DNA of 64,000 bases from Stappia sp. ES.058. GTDB lineage: Bacteria > Pseudomonadota > Alphaproteobacteria > Rhizobiales > Stappiaceae. The notes below the pieces were generated by a model, which worked only from the letters and a program-made list of their open reading frames with translations, made no database searches and was not told the origin of the DNA. Made by a program: the position numbers and the translations under genes. The DNA lies in the NCBI RefSeq assembly GCF_900105595.1, contig NZ_LT629784.1:3502501-3566500 (forward strand), read 5' to 3'. Shown here one piece after another: positions 48,461 through 57,037 of this stretch (position 1 is its first letter; each line of letters begins with the position of its first letter).

Positions 48461-49645
48461 ATGCAGGACAGCTTGGTAATCGTCGGTGCCGGACAGGCCG
48501 GAGCCCAGGTGGCGCAATCCCTGCGCGCGGCTGGCTTTGACGCGCCGATCACGCTCGTCGGCGACGAACCGCACCCGCCCTACCAGCGTCCGCCGCTGTC
48601 GAAAAAGCACCTCGCCGGCGAGATCGGCGAAGAGGCGCTGCACCTGCGACCGGCCGCGTTCTACGAACAAAACCGCATCGACTGCCGCTTCGGCGTATCG
48701 GTGGAGGCCATCGACCGGGAAGCCCGCGAGGTCGTTTTCACAGATGGCGCGCGGCTGGCCTACGCCAGGCTCGTGATCTGCACCGGGACGCGCCCGCGCC
48801 ATCTGCCGCTGCCCGGCGCGCAGCTTGAGGGCGTCGTGACGCTGCGCACCATCGCCGACGTCGAGCGCATGCGAGAACGCCTCGCGGAACCGGGCCGCGT
48901 CGCCATCGTCGGCGGCGGCTACATCGGCCTGGAGGTCGCAGCCGTGGCGCGGACCATGGGCCATGAGGTGACCGTGGTGGAATCGCGGGACCGCGTGATG
49001 CAACGCGTCGTCTCGCCGGACGTCTCGGCGTTCTTCGACGCACTGCATCGCGACAATGGCGTCGACATCCGACTGAGCACCGGCATTTCCGGCTTTTCGG
49101 GCGAGGACCGTGTCCGTGCGCTCAGTCTGGCGAACGGGGAGGAGCTTTCCTGCGATCTCGTTCTTGTCGCCGTCGGCGCGGTGCCGAACGACGATCTGGC
49201 TCGCGCGGCCGGGCTCGACGTCGACGACGGCATTCTGGTCGACGCCAGCGGACGGACCTCCGACGCGCACATTTACGCCGCCGGCGACTGCACCCGCTTC
49301 TTTTCCGCTCGCTACGGCCGCTCAATCCGGCTGGAGAGCGTGCAGAACGCCATCGACCAGGCCAAGACGGTGGCCGCCGCGCTCACCGGCGGCGCGCCGG
49401 ATTACGACCCCGTCCCCTGGTTCTGGTCGGATCAATATGCCGTCAAGCTGCAGATCGCCGGCCTGTCGCAGGGCTATGACACGGCGCTGACGGTGGGCGA
49501 CCCGGCATCCTCGAGCTTTTATGTGGCGTATCTTGTCGAGGGGCGTCTCGCCGCCGTCGACAGCATCAACCAGCCGCGCTCGCACATGATGGCGCGACGG
49601 GCGATCGGAAAGACCTATGAGGACGGCTTGCTGCCACCGGCCTGA
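48461..49645 (+). CDS. FAD-dependent ferredoxin reductase-like oxidoreductase
   Basis: 394 aa, the length and plan of putidaredoxin or rhodocoxin reductase. FAD site VIVGAGQAGAQVAQSLR at the N-terminus, PPYQRPPLSKK loop, NAD site VAIVGGGYIGLEVAAVA near 147, and C-terminal FAD contact IYAAGDCTRF near 268. It would pass electrons from NADH to a ferredoxin for a P450 or dioxygenase, but neither partner is in the window. ATG with GGAGAA upstream. Confidence 0.93.
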   Translation: MQDSLVIVGAGQAGAQVAQSLRAAGFDAPITLVGDEPHPPYQRPPLSKKHLAGEIGEEALHLRPAAFYEQNRIDCRFGVSVEAIDREAREVVFTDGARLAYARLVICTGTRPRHLPLPGAQLEGVVTLRTIADVERMRERLAEPGRVAIVGGGYIGLEVAAVARTMGHEVTVVESRDRVMQRVVSPDVSAFFDALHRDNGVDIRLSTGISGFSGEDRVRALSLANGEELSCDLVLVAVGAVPNDDLARAAGLDVDDGILVDASGRTSDAHIYAAGDCTRFFSARYGRSIRLESVQNAIDQAKTVAAALTGGAPDYDPVPWFWSDQYAVKLQIAGLSQGYDTALTVGDPASSSFYVAYLVEGRLAAVDSINQPRSHMMARRAIGKTYEDGLLPPA

Positions 49646-49670
49646 CTGGCCGCGCGGCCGGCTCGCCCCA

Positions 49671-50105
49671 TCACGGAGAATCGACCTCAAGGGCATACAT
49701 GTCGGCGTCGGACAGCCCGAAGTGATGGCCGAGCTCGTGGATCAAAACATGCGCGATGATCCCGCCGAGTGGCTCGTCGTGTCCGCACCAGTAGTCCAGA
49801 ATCGCGCGCCGATAGAGCCAGACGCGGTTCGGCATCTGCCCCGACTGCATTTCGCCGCCGCCCTGCGCCAGGCCGATCCCCTCGAAAAGCCCCATCAGCA
49901 GGAAGGGATCCTCGATGGAAAGCTCATCGAGAACGTCGTCGTCGGCCATCTCGGCGACCCGGATCTCGATGTCGCCGCACAGGATGCGAAAGGCATCGGG
50001 CAGGGTTGCGAACGCCTGCGCCGCGATCGCCTCGAACGTGGCAAGGTCGGGCGCGAAGGCGCTCTGCCAAGCGAGACTGGGATCCGGTTCGATTGCGGTT
50101 GCCAT
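49671..50105 (-). CDS. Zincin-like metallopeptidase family protein
   Basis: 144 aa. The single zinc motif HELGHHFGLSD lies near residue 125, close to the C-terminus, as in the Zincin_1 group of small bacterial metallopeptidase-like proteins. The N-terminus starts with a helical segment and a short acidic region (EMADDDVLDELSIED). No signal peptide, so cytoplasmic. Activity and substrate are unknown. It ends the minus-strand run yqaA, dsbB, small membrane protein and this gene. Confidence 0.88.
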   Translation of the reverse strand: MATAIEPDPSLAWQSAFAPDLATFEAIAAQAFATLPDAFRILCGDIEIRVAEMADDDVLDELSIEDPFLLMGLFEGIGLAQGGGEMQSGQMPNRVWLYRRAILDYWCGHDEPLGGIIAHVLIHELGHHFGLSDADMYALEVDSP

Positions 50106-50152
50106 GCGTGGTCCGTGTGGTCTTGCGCGCGGGATGCAAAAAACGGCAACCG

Positions 50153-50404
50153 CTAGAGATAGGTCCAGGCGAGATAGACGATCAATCCGACGGCGAAGAT
50201 CCCGCCCGCGGTGCGTCCGATGCGCGCACCCCAGATCTCGATGGGGTCGGTTTCCTCGCCGGGGCCGCCGGCCCGTCGATGCCGGGAGGCGCCCTCGAAG
50301 GTGGTGCGCAACAGCGTCTCGCTGTCGCGATCGACCCGCGCCAGGCTCTCGTCGACGGCCCTCCGCCGCTCGGCGTCGCCGTCATGTGGGGTCTTGCCTG
50401 TCAT
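50153..50404 (-). CDS. Small membrane protein of unknown function
   Basis: 83 aa. The first 60 residues are charged and soluble (MTGKTPHDGDAERRRAVDES...), and the last 20 form a single hydrophobic helix (AGGIFAVGLIVYLAWTYL) that ends at the C-terminus, a tail-anchor layout. Small proteins of this kind are common in Hyphomicrobiales beside dsbB. The upstream open frame is not used because it runs across dsbB in another frame. 35 bp after dsbB on the same strand. Confidence 0.65.
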   Translation of the reverse strand: MTGKTPHDGDAERRRAVDESLARVDRDSETLLRTTFEGASRHRRAGGPGEETDPIEIWGARIGRTAGGIFAVGLIVYLAWTYL

Positions 50405-50439
50405 CCGTCCCTCCCGCGCGGTGCCCGCCTGCCCCTTCT

Positions 50440-50955
50440 TCAGATAGGGACGCGGCGGCGCGAGGTCCAGAGGGCGGCAAGCGCGAGAAGGGTCAACCCG
50501 GCCGAAGCGACCGCGTTCCATCCGGCAAAGGACAGGCCGAACATCCGCCAGCTTGCCTCGGTGCAGCTGACGACGCGGGTCTCGCGCAGGGCATTCAGCA
50601 TGTTGGCGGCGGAAACCGGCGTTCCGCTGCCACCGCCACAATCGGTGGGTCCGGGCCAGAAGCCCCATTCCGCGCCTGACTGATAGATACCAAGCCCGGC
50701 GCCATAGGCGAAGACCGCGGCAACGGCGAGAAGTAGCAGCGTGCGGGTGAAGGCGGCGGCGTCCTGCCACAGCAGCAGGGCGGCCAAGATCGCCAGCGGC
50801 AGGCCGGCGTAATAGGGAATGCGCTGCTCCAGGCACAGCGCGCAGGGCACATAGCCGCCGATCAGCTGGAAGCCCCAGGCGGTTGCGATCGTGGCGAGGC
50901 CGCCGACAATCAACAGCACAAGCAGCGCGAGCGGAAGCGAACGTCCTTGCGTCAT
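50440..50955 (-). CDS. dsbB: Disulfide bond formation protein DsbB
   Basis: 171 aa, four membrane helices. The quinone-proximal cysteine pair is PCALC near residue 37-41; the second periplasmic pair is the Cys of TDCGGGSG and that of RVVSCTE, about 24 residues apart. It reoxidises DsbA and passes electrons to ubiquinone. Lies 19 bp downstream of yqaA. Confidence 0.92.
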   Translation of the reverse strand: MTQGRSLPLALLVLLIVGGLATIATAWGFQLIGGYVPCALCLEQRIPYYAGLPLAILAALLLWQDAAAFTRTLLLLAVAAVFAYGAGLGIYQSGAEWGFWPGPTDCGGGSGTPVSAANMLNALRETRVVSCTEASWRMFGLSFAGWNAVASAGLTLLALAALWTSRRRVPI

Positions 50956-50974
50956 GCGGAGGCCTTTCGGTTTG

Positions 50975-51553
50975 TCAAAGGAACTTGATCAGCACGAAAC
51001 CGCCAACCAGGCCCACGACGAAAATCGTGAACATGAGCGACAACCGCTCCTCGATGAAGGTGCGGATCGGCGGCCCGAAAAGGTACAAGAGCCCCGCCAC
51101 CACGAAGAAGCGCACGCCGCGTGCCAGCACGCTCGCCAGCATGAAGACCGGCAGGCTGAGACCGGTGGCGCCGCTGGCGATGGTGATCACCTTGTAGGGA
51201 AACGGCGTGACCCCGGCGATGAAGACGATCCAGGCGCCATAGTCGTTGAAATTCGCCCGGAAGGTCTCGAACTTGTCGAGATAGCCGTAGAACGACAGGA
51301 TCGGCTCGGCGATCTGCACGAACAGGAGCGCCCCGATCGCATAGCCGGCAGCGCCGCCGATGACGGAGGTGATCGTGCACAGCAGCGCGTAGGAGAACGC
51401 CTTGGCGCGCCGCGCGATCACCATGGGGATCAGCAGGATGTCGGGGGGGATCGGAAAGAACGAGCTTTCCGCAAAGGAGACCGCACCCAGCGCATAGGGC
51501 GCGCGGGGGCCGGAAGCGAGCGACATTGTCCAGTCGTAGAGGCGGCGCAACAT
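50975..51553 (-). CDS. yqaA: YqaA family VTT-domain membrane protein
   Basis: 192 aa. It begins MLRRLYDWTMSLA and carries the VTT/SNARE-associated core (FAESSFFPIPPDILLIPMV; GAAGYAIGALLF) with about four to five helices. DedA-superfamily proteins are thought to flip or redistribute lipids; the exact role of YqaA is unknown. First gene of the yqaA-dsbB run. Confidence 0.9.
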   Translation of the reverse strand: MLRRLYDWTMSLASGPRAPYALGAVSFAESSFFPIPPDILLIPMVIARRAKAFSYALLCTITSVIGGAAGYAIGALLFVQIAEPILSFYGYLDKFETFRANFNDYGAWIVFIAGVTPFPYKVITIASGATGLSLPVFMLASVLARGVRFFVVAGLLYLFGPPIRTFIEERLSLMFTIFVVGLVGGFVLIKFL

Positions 51554-51634
51554 GGCGTCTGATTAGCCGCTCGCAGGTCCGTTGTCATCTGATTCCGCAC
51601 GCCCGCGAATGCCGCGGATCGGACGGATGCGCGG

Positions 51635-51655
51635 AGATCCCGCGACGCGGGATCT
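51635..51655. repeat. 21-bp near-perfect palindrome upstream of tRNA-Leu
   Basis: 10-bp arms (AGATCCCGCG and its complement) around one base, ending 6 bp before the tRNA promoter -35 box. Could be an operator or a transcription block. Confidence 0.5.
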
Positions 51656-51660
51656 TTCAA

Positions 51661-51688
51661 TTGACGCATCGCCCGCGATGACTATGAT
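51661..51688 (+). promoter_or_regulatory. Promoter of tRNA-Leu
   Basis: TTGACG, 16-nt spacer, TATGAT; places the transcript start about 28 nt before the tRNA. Confidence 0.65.
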
Positions 51689-51722
51689 CGCGCCCGTTCG
51701 GCGACACGTGATCGTCGTCCGG

Positions 51723-51809
51723 GCCCCCGTGGCGGAATTGGTAGACGCGACGGATTCAAAATCCGTTTCTTTAACCGGAGTGTCCGTTCGAGTCGGACCG
51801 GGGGCACCA
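51723..51809 (+). tRNA. tRNA-Leu (anticodon CAA)
   Basis: 87 nt with encoded CCA. Acceptor stem GCCCCCG / CGGGGGC, D arm GGCGGAATTGGTAGACGC, anticodon stem ACGGA / TCCGT around loop TTCAAAA (CAA anticodon, reading UUG), a long variable arm as in class II tRNAs, and T loop GTTCGAGTC. Upstream promoter present. Confidence 0.96.
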
Positions 51810-51947
51810 CCCACAAGCGCATCTGTCCCGCGCGCCTGCCGGCAACACGCGCGATCCCCACACCCCGAAAGACGCGCCGGCGGCCCTTGCCGCGTCTCAC
51901 CGGCGCGCCTAAGCTCGCCCGACCTTCGCGTCGCACCGGGATGCAGC

Positions 51948-52646
51948 ATGACCGTTCCACCGCAACAAGACCCGCGTCAGGCTGTCATCGACACCTGCCT
52001 GCGCATGAGCGAAATGGGCATCAACCAGGGCACCGCCGGCAATGTCAGCCTGCGCAAGGACGACGGTTTCTGGATCACGCCCTCCGGCGTCGCTTACGAG
52101 ACAATGCGGCCCGGGCAGATCGTCCCCGTCGGTCTCGACGAGACCTATGAGGGCGACTGGCTGCCCTCGTCGGAATGGCGCATGCATCTCGATATCTATG
52201 CCGCACGTCCCGAAGCCGGCGCGGTGATCCACACCCATTCGGTCCATGCCACCGCGCTGTCGTGCCTGCGCGAGGAAATCCCGCCGTTTCACTACATGAT
52301 CGCCGTTGCCGGCGGCACGACGCTGCGCTGCGCCGACTATGCCACCTTCGGCACCAAGGCCCTGTCGCATGCCATGCTTGCCGCCCTTAAGGAGCGTTCG
52401 GCCTGCCTTCTCGCCAATCACGGAATGATCTGCTTCGGCCCCACTCTGGACAAGGCCCTGTGGCTCGCCGGCGAGATCGAGACGCTGTGCCACCAGTATG
52501 TCGTCGCACGCCAGACCGGCACGCCGGTTGTCCTGAGCCATGCGGAGATGGCCGACGTTCTCGCCCGCTTCAGGACCTACGGCAAACAGCCGCGCGACAT
52601 CGACGCGAAAGATACGCCCGCCGTCGACGCCCCGCGCCGCCGATGA
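51948..52646 (+). CDS. Class II aldolase/adducin family protein (FucA-like)
   Basis: 232 aa from MTVPPQQDPRQ. L-fuculose-phosphate aldolase pattern: phosphate-binding GNVSLR and TPSGVAYE, catalytic Glu in SSEWRMH (about 78), zinc His pair in HTHSVHA (about 97-99), and a third His in ANHGMI. It would cleave a sugar phosphate to DHAP and an aldehyde, or act in a related salvage step. No fucose genes adjoin, so the physiological substrate is open. Confidence 0.88.
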   Translation: MTVPPQQDPRQAVIDTCLRMSEMGINQGTAGNVSLRKDDGFWITPSGVAYETMRPGQIVPVGLDETYEGDWLPSSEWRMHLDIYAARPEAGAVIHTHSVHATALSCLREEIPPFHYMIAVAGGTTLRCADYATFGTKALSHAMLAALKERSACLLANHGMICFGPTLDKALWLAGEIETLCHQYVVARQTGTPVVLSHAEMADVLARFRTYGKQPRDIDAKDTPAVDAPRRR

Positions 52647-52690
52647 GCATGCCCATGGCCTCACCCGCTGCAAACAGGAGACCTGCCCGG

Positions 52691-53194
52691 ATGCCGCTTT
52701 CCACCGTCCGCCCGATTGCAGGCGCGGCCCTTATCCTTCTTGCCGGGCTTGTCGCGGTTCTGTCTTCCGGTGTCGCAAAAGGGGCCGACATGCACGCCGG
52801 CTATTATTATCCGGCGCCAACCAACCAGGAGGTCTATGTCGCGCGCGTAACCGTCGCCGGCGATGCGACCAAGCGGTCCCGCGCCGCCTTCGCGGCGGGC
52901 TTCGAGCAGCAGCAGCTGGCGCGCGGCTTTGCGCCCGATTACCATCTCTTCGTCAAGGGCGAGGACTTCGAGAAGATGATCATCATCGCCACGGGACCGG
53001 ACCGCTACGACACGCTCTTCCGGATACGCGCCCTGCTTGCCGCCCTGACATCCCAGGCCCGTTCCACACCGCTGTTCCAGCAGGCCGAGACCCCGCATGA
53101 ACTGACATTTCTCGACTTCTGCAAACTGATGGGGTTTCGCCAGCTGACCGTTTCCGACGGCGACGATCTCACGCACCAGATCCTCCTCAGGTAG
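52691..53194 (+). CDS. Exported protein of unknown function
   Basis: 167 aa with an N-terminal signal or anchor (STVRPIAGAALILLAGLVAV, followed by AKGADM). The mature domain holds NQEVYVARVTVAGDATKR and KMIIIATGPDRYDTLFRIRALLAAL, both looking like alternating strand/helix. I do not recognise the family. AGGAG lies 10 nt before this ATG; an alternative ATG at 52643 overlaps the aldolase stop. Likely cotranscribed with the aldolase gene and ended by the hairpin at 53244. Confidence 0.7.
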   Translation: MPLSTVRPIAGAALILLAGLVAVLSSGVAKGADMHAGYYYPAPTNQEVYVARVTVAGDATKRSRAAFAAGFEQQQLARGFAPDYHLFVKGEDFEKMIIIATGPDRYDTLFRIRALLAALTSQARSTPLFQQAETPHELTFLDFCKLMGFRQLTVSDGDDLTHQILLR

Positions 53195-53243
53195 CGTCCG
53201 CTCCGCGTCTCTCCTTTGGAGGGCGCATGCCTAGCCGGCAAAT

Positions 53244-53266
53244 AAAAGCGCGCTCAGTGCGCTTTT
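53244..53266 (+). terminator. Terminator after the exported unknown
   Basis: 8-bp stem AAAAGCGC / GCGCTTTT with a 7-nt loop. Confidence 0.65.
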
Positions 53267-53302
53267 GTGGACAGCGTCCGGAAAAGACGCTAGAGCGACC
53301 TT

Positions 53303-54880
53303 ATGATCGAAGCACCGCGCGAAATCGAACTCAAGCTGGAACTGACCGCAGACGCGTTGAAGCGGCTGAAAACCGCGCCTGCGCCGGCGGGGTTTTCGGT
53401 CGAACGCGCCCGCACGCGGGTGCTGCGCTCCATCTATTTCGACACGCCGGACATGGCCCTGCGCCGGGCGAAATGGTCGCTAAGGGTGCGCAAGGTCGGC
53501 ACCGACTGGATCCAGACGGTCAAGGCCGGCACCGGGGTGCGCGGCGGGCTTTCAACCCCGAAGGAAAGCGAGACGCGGGTGGAGGCGCCGGCGCCCGATC
53601 TCACGCGCATTGTCGATCCCGCGCTGCGCGACGGCCTGTGGGGTCTCCTGGGCGGCGCGCCGCTTTCCGCCGTCTTCGAGACCGAGATGCGCCGGACGAC
53701 GCGCGTCTTTCGCGCCGAACCGGCGACCGTCATCGAGGTCGCGCTGGACAGCGGCGAGGTGCGCACGCTGGAGCGCGCGCTTCCCCTGCATGAAGCGGAG
53801 TTCGAGCTTGTCGAGGGCCGCGTCGAACACCTGTTCGGCCTTGCCCGCGACCTGAGGGGCACCGCAGAGGCCCGGTTTTCCGGTGCAAGCAAGGCCCAGC
53901 GCGGCTACGCGCTTTTGGCCGGCGAAGAGGCGGACATCGCGCCGAAAAATGCCGGTTCCGTGACGTTCTCGCCCGAAAACGACACCGCCGGCAGCGCCTT
54001 TCAGACCATCCTGCGCTCCTGTCTGGATCAGATTGCGACAAATCGCGAGGCAAGCCTTGCGCTCGACGCTCCGGAAGGACCGCACCAGATGCGCGTCGGT
54101 CTGCGCCGGCTGCGCAGCGCCTTGAAGATCCACCGCAAACATCTTCCCGACGACCGCGCAGCGACGCTCGACGCGCAGGCGCGCGACCTCGCGGCCCGCG
54201 TTGGCGCCTTGCGCGATCTCGATGTCCTGGCCGGAGAAATCGTCGCCTCCGCCGGCCATTCGGCCCCGGACGGCATCGACCTTGAGCGGCTGCGCAACAT
54301 CGTGCTCGACGAACGCGAGAACGCCCGTGCCGTATTGCGCGACCAGTTGCGCGACCCCGCCGTCAATGCACTTCTCTTCGATCTCGGCGCAATGGCGCAG
54401 GGCACGCTCGTCCCTCCCGACGCGGACGACGACACGGAAGACGACAAAGCCGCAGCAGCCCTTGCCGCACCGGTGACCGCCTTCGCGGCGCAAGCGCTCG
54501 AAAAGCGCTGGAAGGCCGTCTCGCGTCTCGGCGCCCACCTCGACGAATTGTCCCTCGAGGAACGTCACGACATGCGCAAGGCGTTGAAGAAGCTGCGCTA
54601 CGCAATCGAATTCTACAAATCGCTCTACAAGAAAAAATCCGTAAAGCCGTTCCTGTCGACGCTGAAGAAACTGCAGGATGTTTTCGGCTATCTCAACGAC
54701 GTCGTGATGGCGCACCGGCTGGCCGACCTGCTGCGCGCGCGCGACACGGTCGAAGGCGATGACATGCTGGCGGTCGGCTTCGTTATCGGCTGGCACGAGC
54801 GGCGCGCGGAAATCGAATGGGAGCGCGCCCGCGCGCTTTGGGACGACACGCGCCACGCGCGGAAATTCTGGCGCGACTGA
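53303..54880 (+). CDS. CYTH-CHAD domain protein (inorganic triphosphatase-like)
   Basis: 525 aa. The N-terminal CYTH domain (about 1-205) begins with the ExExK signature EIELK and has alternating basic and acidic strands, as in triphosphate tunnel enzymes. The C-terminal CHAD domain (about 225-515) contains the conserved His/Arg helices (MRVGLRRLRSALKIHRKHL; HDMRKALKKLRYAIEFYK) that bind polyphosphate. The pairing suggests hydrolysis of tripolyphosphate or handling of polyphosphate. The start has only a weak ribosome site. Confidence 0.93.
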   Translation: MIEAPREIELKLELTADALKRLKTAPAPAGFSVERARTRVLRSIYFDTPDMALRRAKWSLRVRKVGTDWIQTVKAGTGVRGGLSTPKESETRVEAPAPDLTRIVDPALRDGLWGLLGGAPLSAVFETEMRRTTRVFRAEPATVIEVALDSGEVRTLERALPLHEAEFELVEGRVEHLFGLARDLRGTAEARFSGASKAQRGYALLAGEEADIAPKNAGSVTFSPENDTAGSAFQTILRSCLDQIATNREASLALDAPEGPHQMRVGLRRLRSALKIHRKHLPDDRAATLDAQARDLAARVGALRDLDVLAGEIVASAGHSAPDGIDLERLRNIVLDERENARAVLRDQLRDPAVNALLFDLGAMAQGTLVPPDADDDTEDDKAAAALAAPVTAFAAQALEKRWKAVSRLGAHLDELSLEERHDMRKALKKLRYAIEFYKSLYKKKSVKPFLSTLKKLQDVFGYLNDVVMAHRLADLLRARDTVEGDDMLAVGFVIGWHERRAEIEWERARALWDDTRHARKFWRD

Positions 54881-54911
54881 CAAGAGGGACGCTGCCGGCG
54901 GCAGGCGTGTA

Positions 54912-56798
54912 TCAGATCCCGCCGGCCCCTGGACGAGCGCCTCGCCCGTAGAGCCGCACGCGTCGGCCGAACAGCCGGAGCACAATCCCGCAGACATGCC
55001 CGGCATCGGACAAGGCGCTGGCGAGACGCCCGGGACGCAGTGTCGACCAGATGAGGTGGTTCAACCCGTAGCCCGCCTTTGTCACCGCGATCCCCGATGC
55101 GTCAAGCCAGACACCCCAAGCCGACGGTTTCCGGCGCATCAGGATCTGCACATCGGTCATTCCGTCGCGCAGGCCACGCGCGAACATGTAACGCAGGGCA
55201 AGACGCGCGTCGGGCACATGCTCGCGGACGACCGCGCGCCGGGCCACGGCGGTTCGGGCACCGCCGGCAACGAGCCGTTTCAGGAATTCCCGGTCGCCGC
55301 CACCCGTTTCTCCAAACTCCGCATCGAACCAGTCGTTCCGCTCCCGGGGCAATGCGGCGGTCCGCAACAACAGGTTGCTGGAGCAAAGCGTGTCGCCGGA
55401 CTTGCAGAAAAACCGCCCCGCCAGCGCCCAGGCCGGTGGCGGCCGCGCGAACACGGGTTCGACTGGCCCGCAGACGATGTCGCAACGTTCCGAAAGCGCC
55501 GTCGCCAGCAGCTCTTCCAGCCATGCCGTTTCCGGTACTTCGTCATCGTCGAGAAACGCGAGGAACTCGAAGCCGCCGTCGACGGCACGCGCCATCGCCG
55601 CGTTGCGTGCCGACGAGACGCCGACCTCCCGCACCCGCTGGTAGACAAGGTCGAGCGCGCCGCCGCCGCACGCCGCCACAACCGCATCGGCCGGTTGCCT
55701 GCCGTTGTCGGCAACGAACACCGTGAGCCGGCCGGACAGGGTCTGCTTTTCAAGCGCGGCGAACAAGGCCGGCAACAACGCAAGCCGGTCGCAGGTGCAC
55801 AGGCACACGCAAACGCGAGAGGCATCGGGAGGCGGTCGGGCGCTCATGGGCGGCGGCCCGTCCAACGACACTGCGATCGCGCCGTCGTCGTCAACCGGCA
55901 GGCCCTCGCCCGCGGCGCCGTAGAAGCGCATGCTGCGTCCGGCAAGGCACATGCCGATGCCGCAGACCGTTCCCGTGTCGGCAACGGCGCTTGCCAGATG
56001 CGCGCGCGACATGACGGCGCCTGCGAGGTGAAAGTGCGCGAAACCGAACTTCTTCGCCGCGATTCCCAGTGCCGCAACGGCCCGCGATCCGGGCGATCCC
56101 GGCGCCTGTCGCAGTATCGTCACTTCGGCGTATCCGTCCCTGAGACCGCGTTGGAACATGTATCCAAGCCGCAGCCGGGCGGCGGGAATATGCTCGCGCA
56201 CCACGGCCTGATGCGCCGTCGCGACCTGCGCGCCGCCACGTTCAAGCCGTGCGAGAAACTCCCGGTCCTCGCCGCCGATCACGCCGAATGCCGGCTGATA
56301 CCAGTTGCGCGCATCCCCCGGCAGGATCGCAGTTCGCAGCATCATGTTGCTGGAGCAGGCGATCTCGCCCGTCTTGACAAAGAACCCGCCGGCGACGGCC
56401 CAGCGCGGCGGAGATGTCTCGAACTCGGGCTGGACAGGTGCGAAAATCAGGTCGGCGCCGGTTTCCAGAGCGCGGGCATGCAGCGCGGACAGCCATTCGC
56501 TTCCGGGCACCTCGTCGTCATCGAGACAGGCGATCCAGGGCGCCCCGCTCTCGCAGGCGAGCGACAGCGACCGGTTTCGGGCCGCCGCCAGACCGCGGTC
56601 GCGCAGCCGGGCATGGGTGATCTGGAGCGCGCCGGCGGCAGCCCGTTCCAGCACCACCGCGCGCGCGCTGCGGATCCCGTTGTCCACGACAACGACGTCG
56701 AACCGGAGGTCGGTTTCCTGCCGGGCAAGACCGTCGAGCAGGTCGCCAAGCCAGTTCGGCCGGTCGCATGTGCATATCGCAACACAGATGTCAGGCAT
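54912..56798 (-). CDS. Tandem two-domain GT2 glycosyltransferase
   Basis: 628 aa made of two similar GT-A glycosyltransferase units. Unit 1 (about 1-295): VAICTCDRPNWL, LDDDEVPGSEW near 94, SSNMMLRTAILP, GGEDREFLARL, and a C-terminal helical part. Unit 2 (about 328-615): VCLCTCDRLALL, LDDDEVPETAW near 418, SSNLLLRTAALP, GGGDREFLKRL. Both keep the DxD metal site and the acid EDRE/GDRE, so both may be active, like bifunctional polymerases that alternate two sugars. The ATG at 56798 is the start of similarity. Divergent from a second sugar transferase. Confidence 0.88.
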   Translation of the reverse strand: MPDICVAICTCDRPNWLGDLLDGLARQETDLRFDVVVVDNGIRSARAVVLERAAAGALQITHARLRDRGLAAARNRSLSLACESGAPWIACLDDDEVPGSEWLSALHARALETGADLIFAPVQPEFETSPPRWAVAGGFFVKTGEIACSSNMMLRTAILPGDARNWYQPAFGVIGGEDREFLARLERGGAQVATAHQAVVREHIPAARLRLGYMFQRGLRDGYAEVTILRQAPGSPGSRAVAALGIAAKKFGFAHFHLAGAVMSRAHLASAVADTGTVCGIGMCLAGRSMRFYGAAGEGLPVDDDGAIAVSLDGPPPMSARPPPDASRVCVCLCTCDRLALLPALFAALEKQTLSGRLTVFVADNGRQPADAVVAACGGGALDLVYQRVREVGVSSARNAAMARAVDGGFEFLAFLDDDEVPETAWLEELLATALSERCDIVCGPVEPVFARPPPAWALAGRFFCKSGDTLCSSNLLLRTAALPRERNDWFDAEFGETGGGDREFLKRLVAGGARTAVARRAVVREHVPDARLALRYMFARGLRDGMTDVQILMRRKPSAWGVWLDASGIAVTKAGYGLNHLIWSTLRPGRLASALSDAGHVCGIVLRLFGRRVRLYGRGARPGAGGI

Positions 56799-57037
56799 GT
56801 CCGTCACCGACGGCACCTCCCAGCTATCGGCAAGCCCTGCACACGTTCCTCCGGGGGACCGCACGCCAGCATTCATGTCGCACGATTGACGGACCCGTGC
56901 CAGCGCGCATCGACTACGGCGTGCCCGGCACGTTGCACTTCGCGGCGAATTGGGGGATTGAAAGGCAGCAACGGTTCCGGCGACGGCGATCCTGTCGGCG
57001 CGGGAGCGCGCGGCATCTCCGACATGGCCCGGTGAAA

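Noticed and set aside
51723..51947. tRNA-Leu as an attachment site
   Set aside because: No duplicated tRNA 3' end or foreign-looking DNA lies downstream; the next gene has normal composition.
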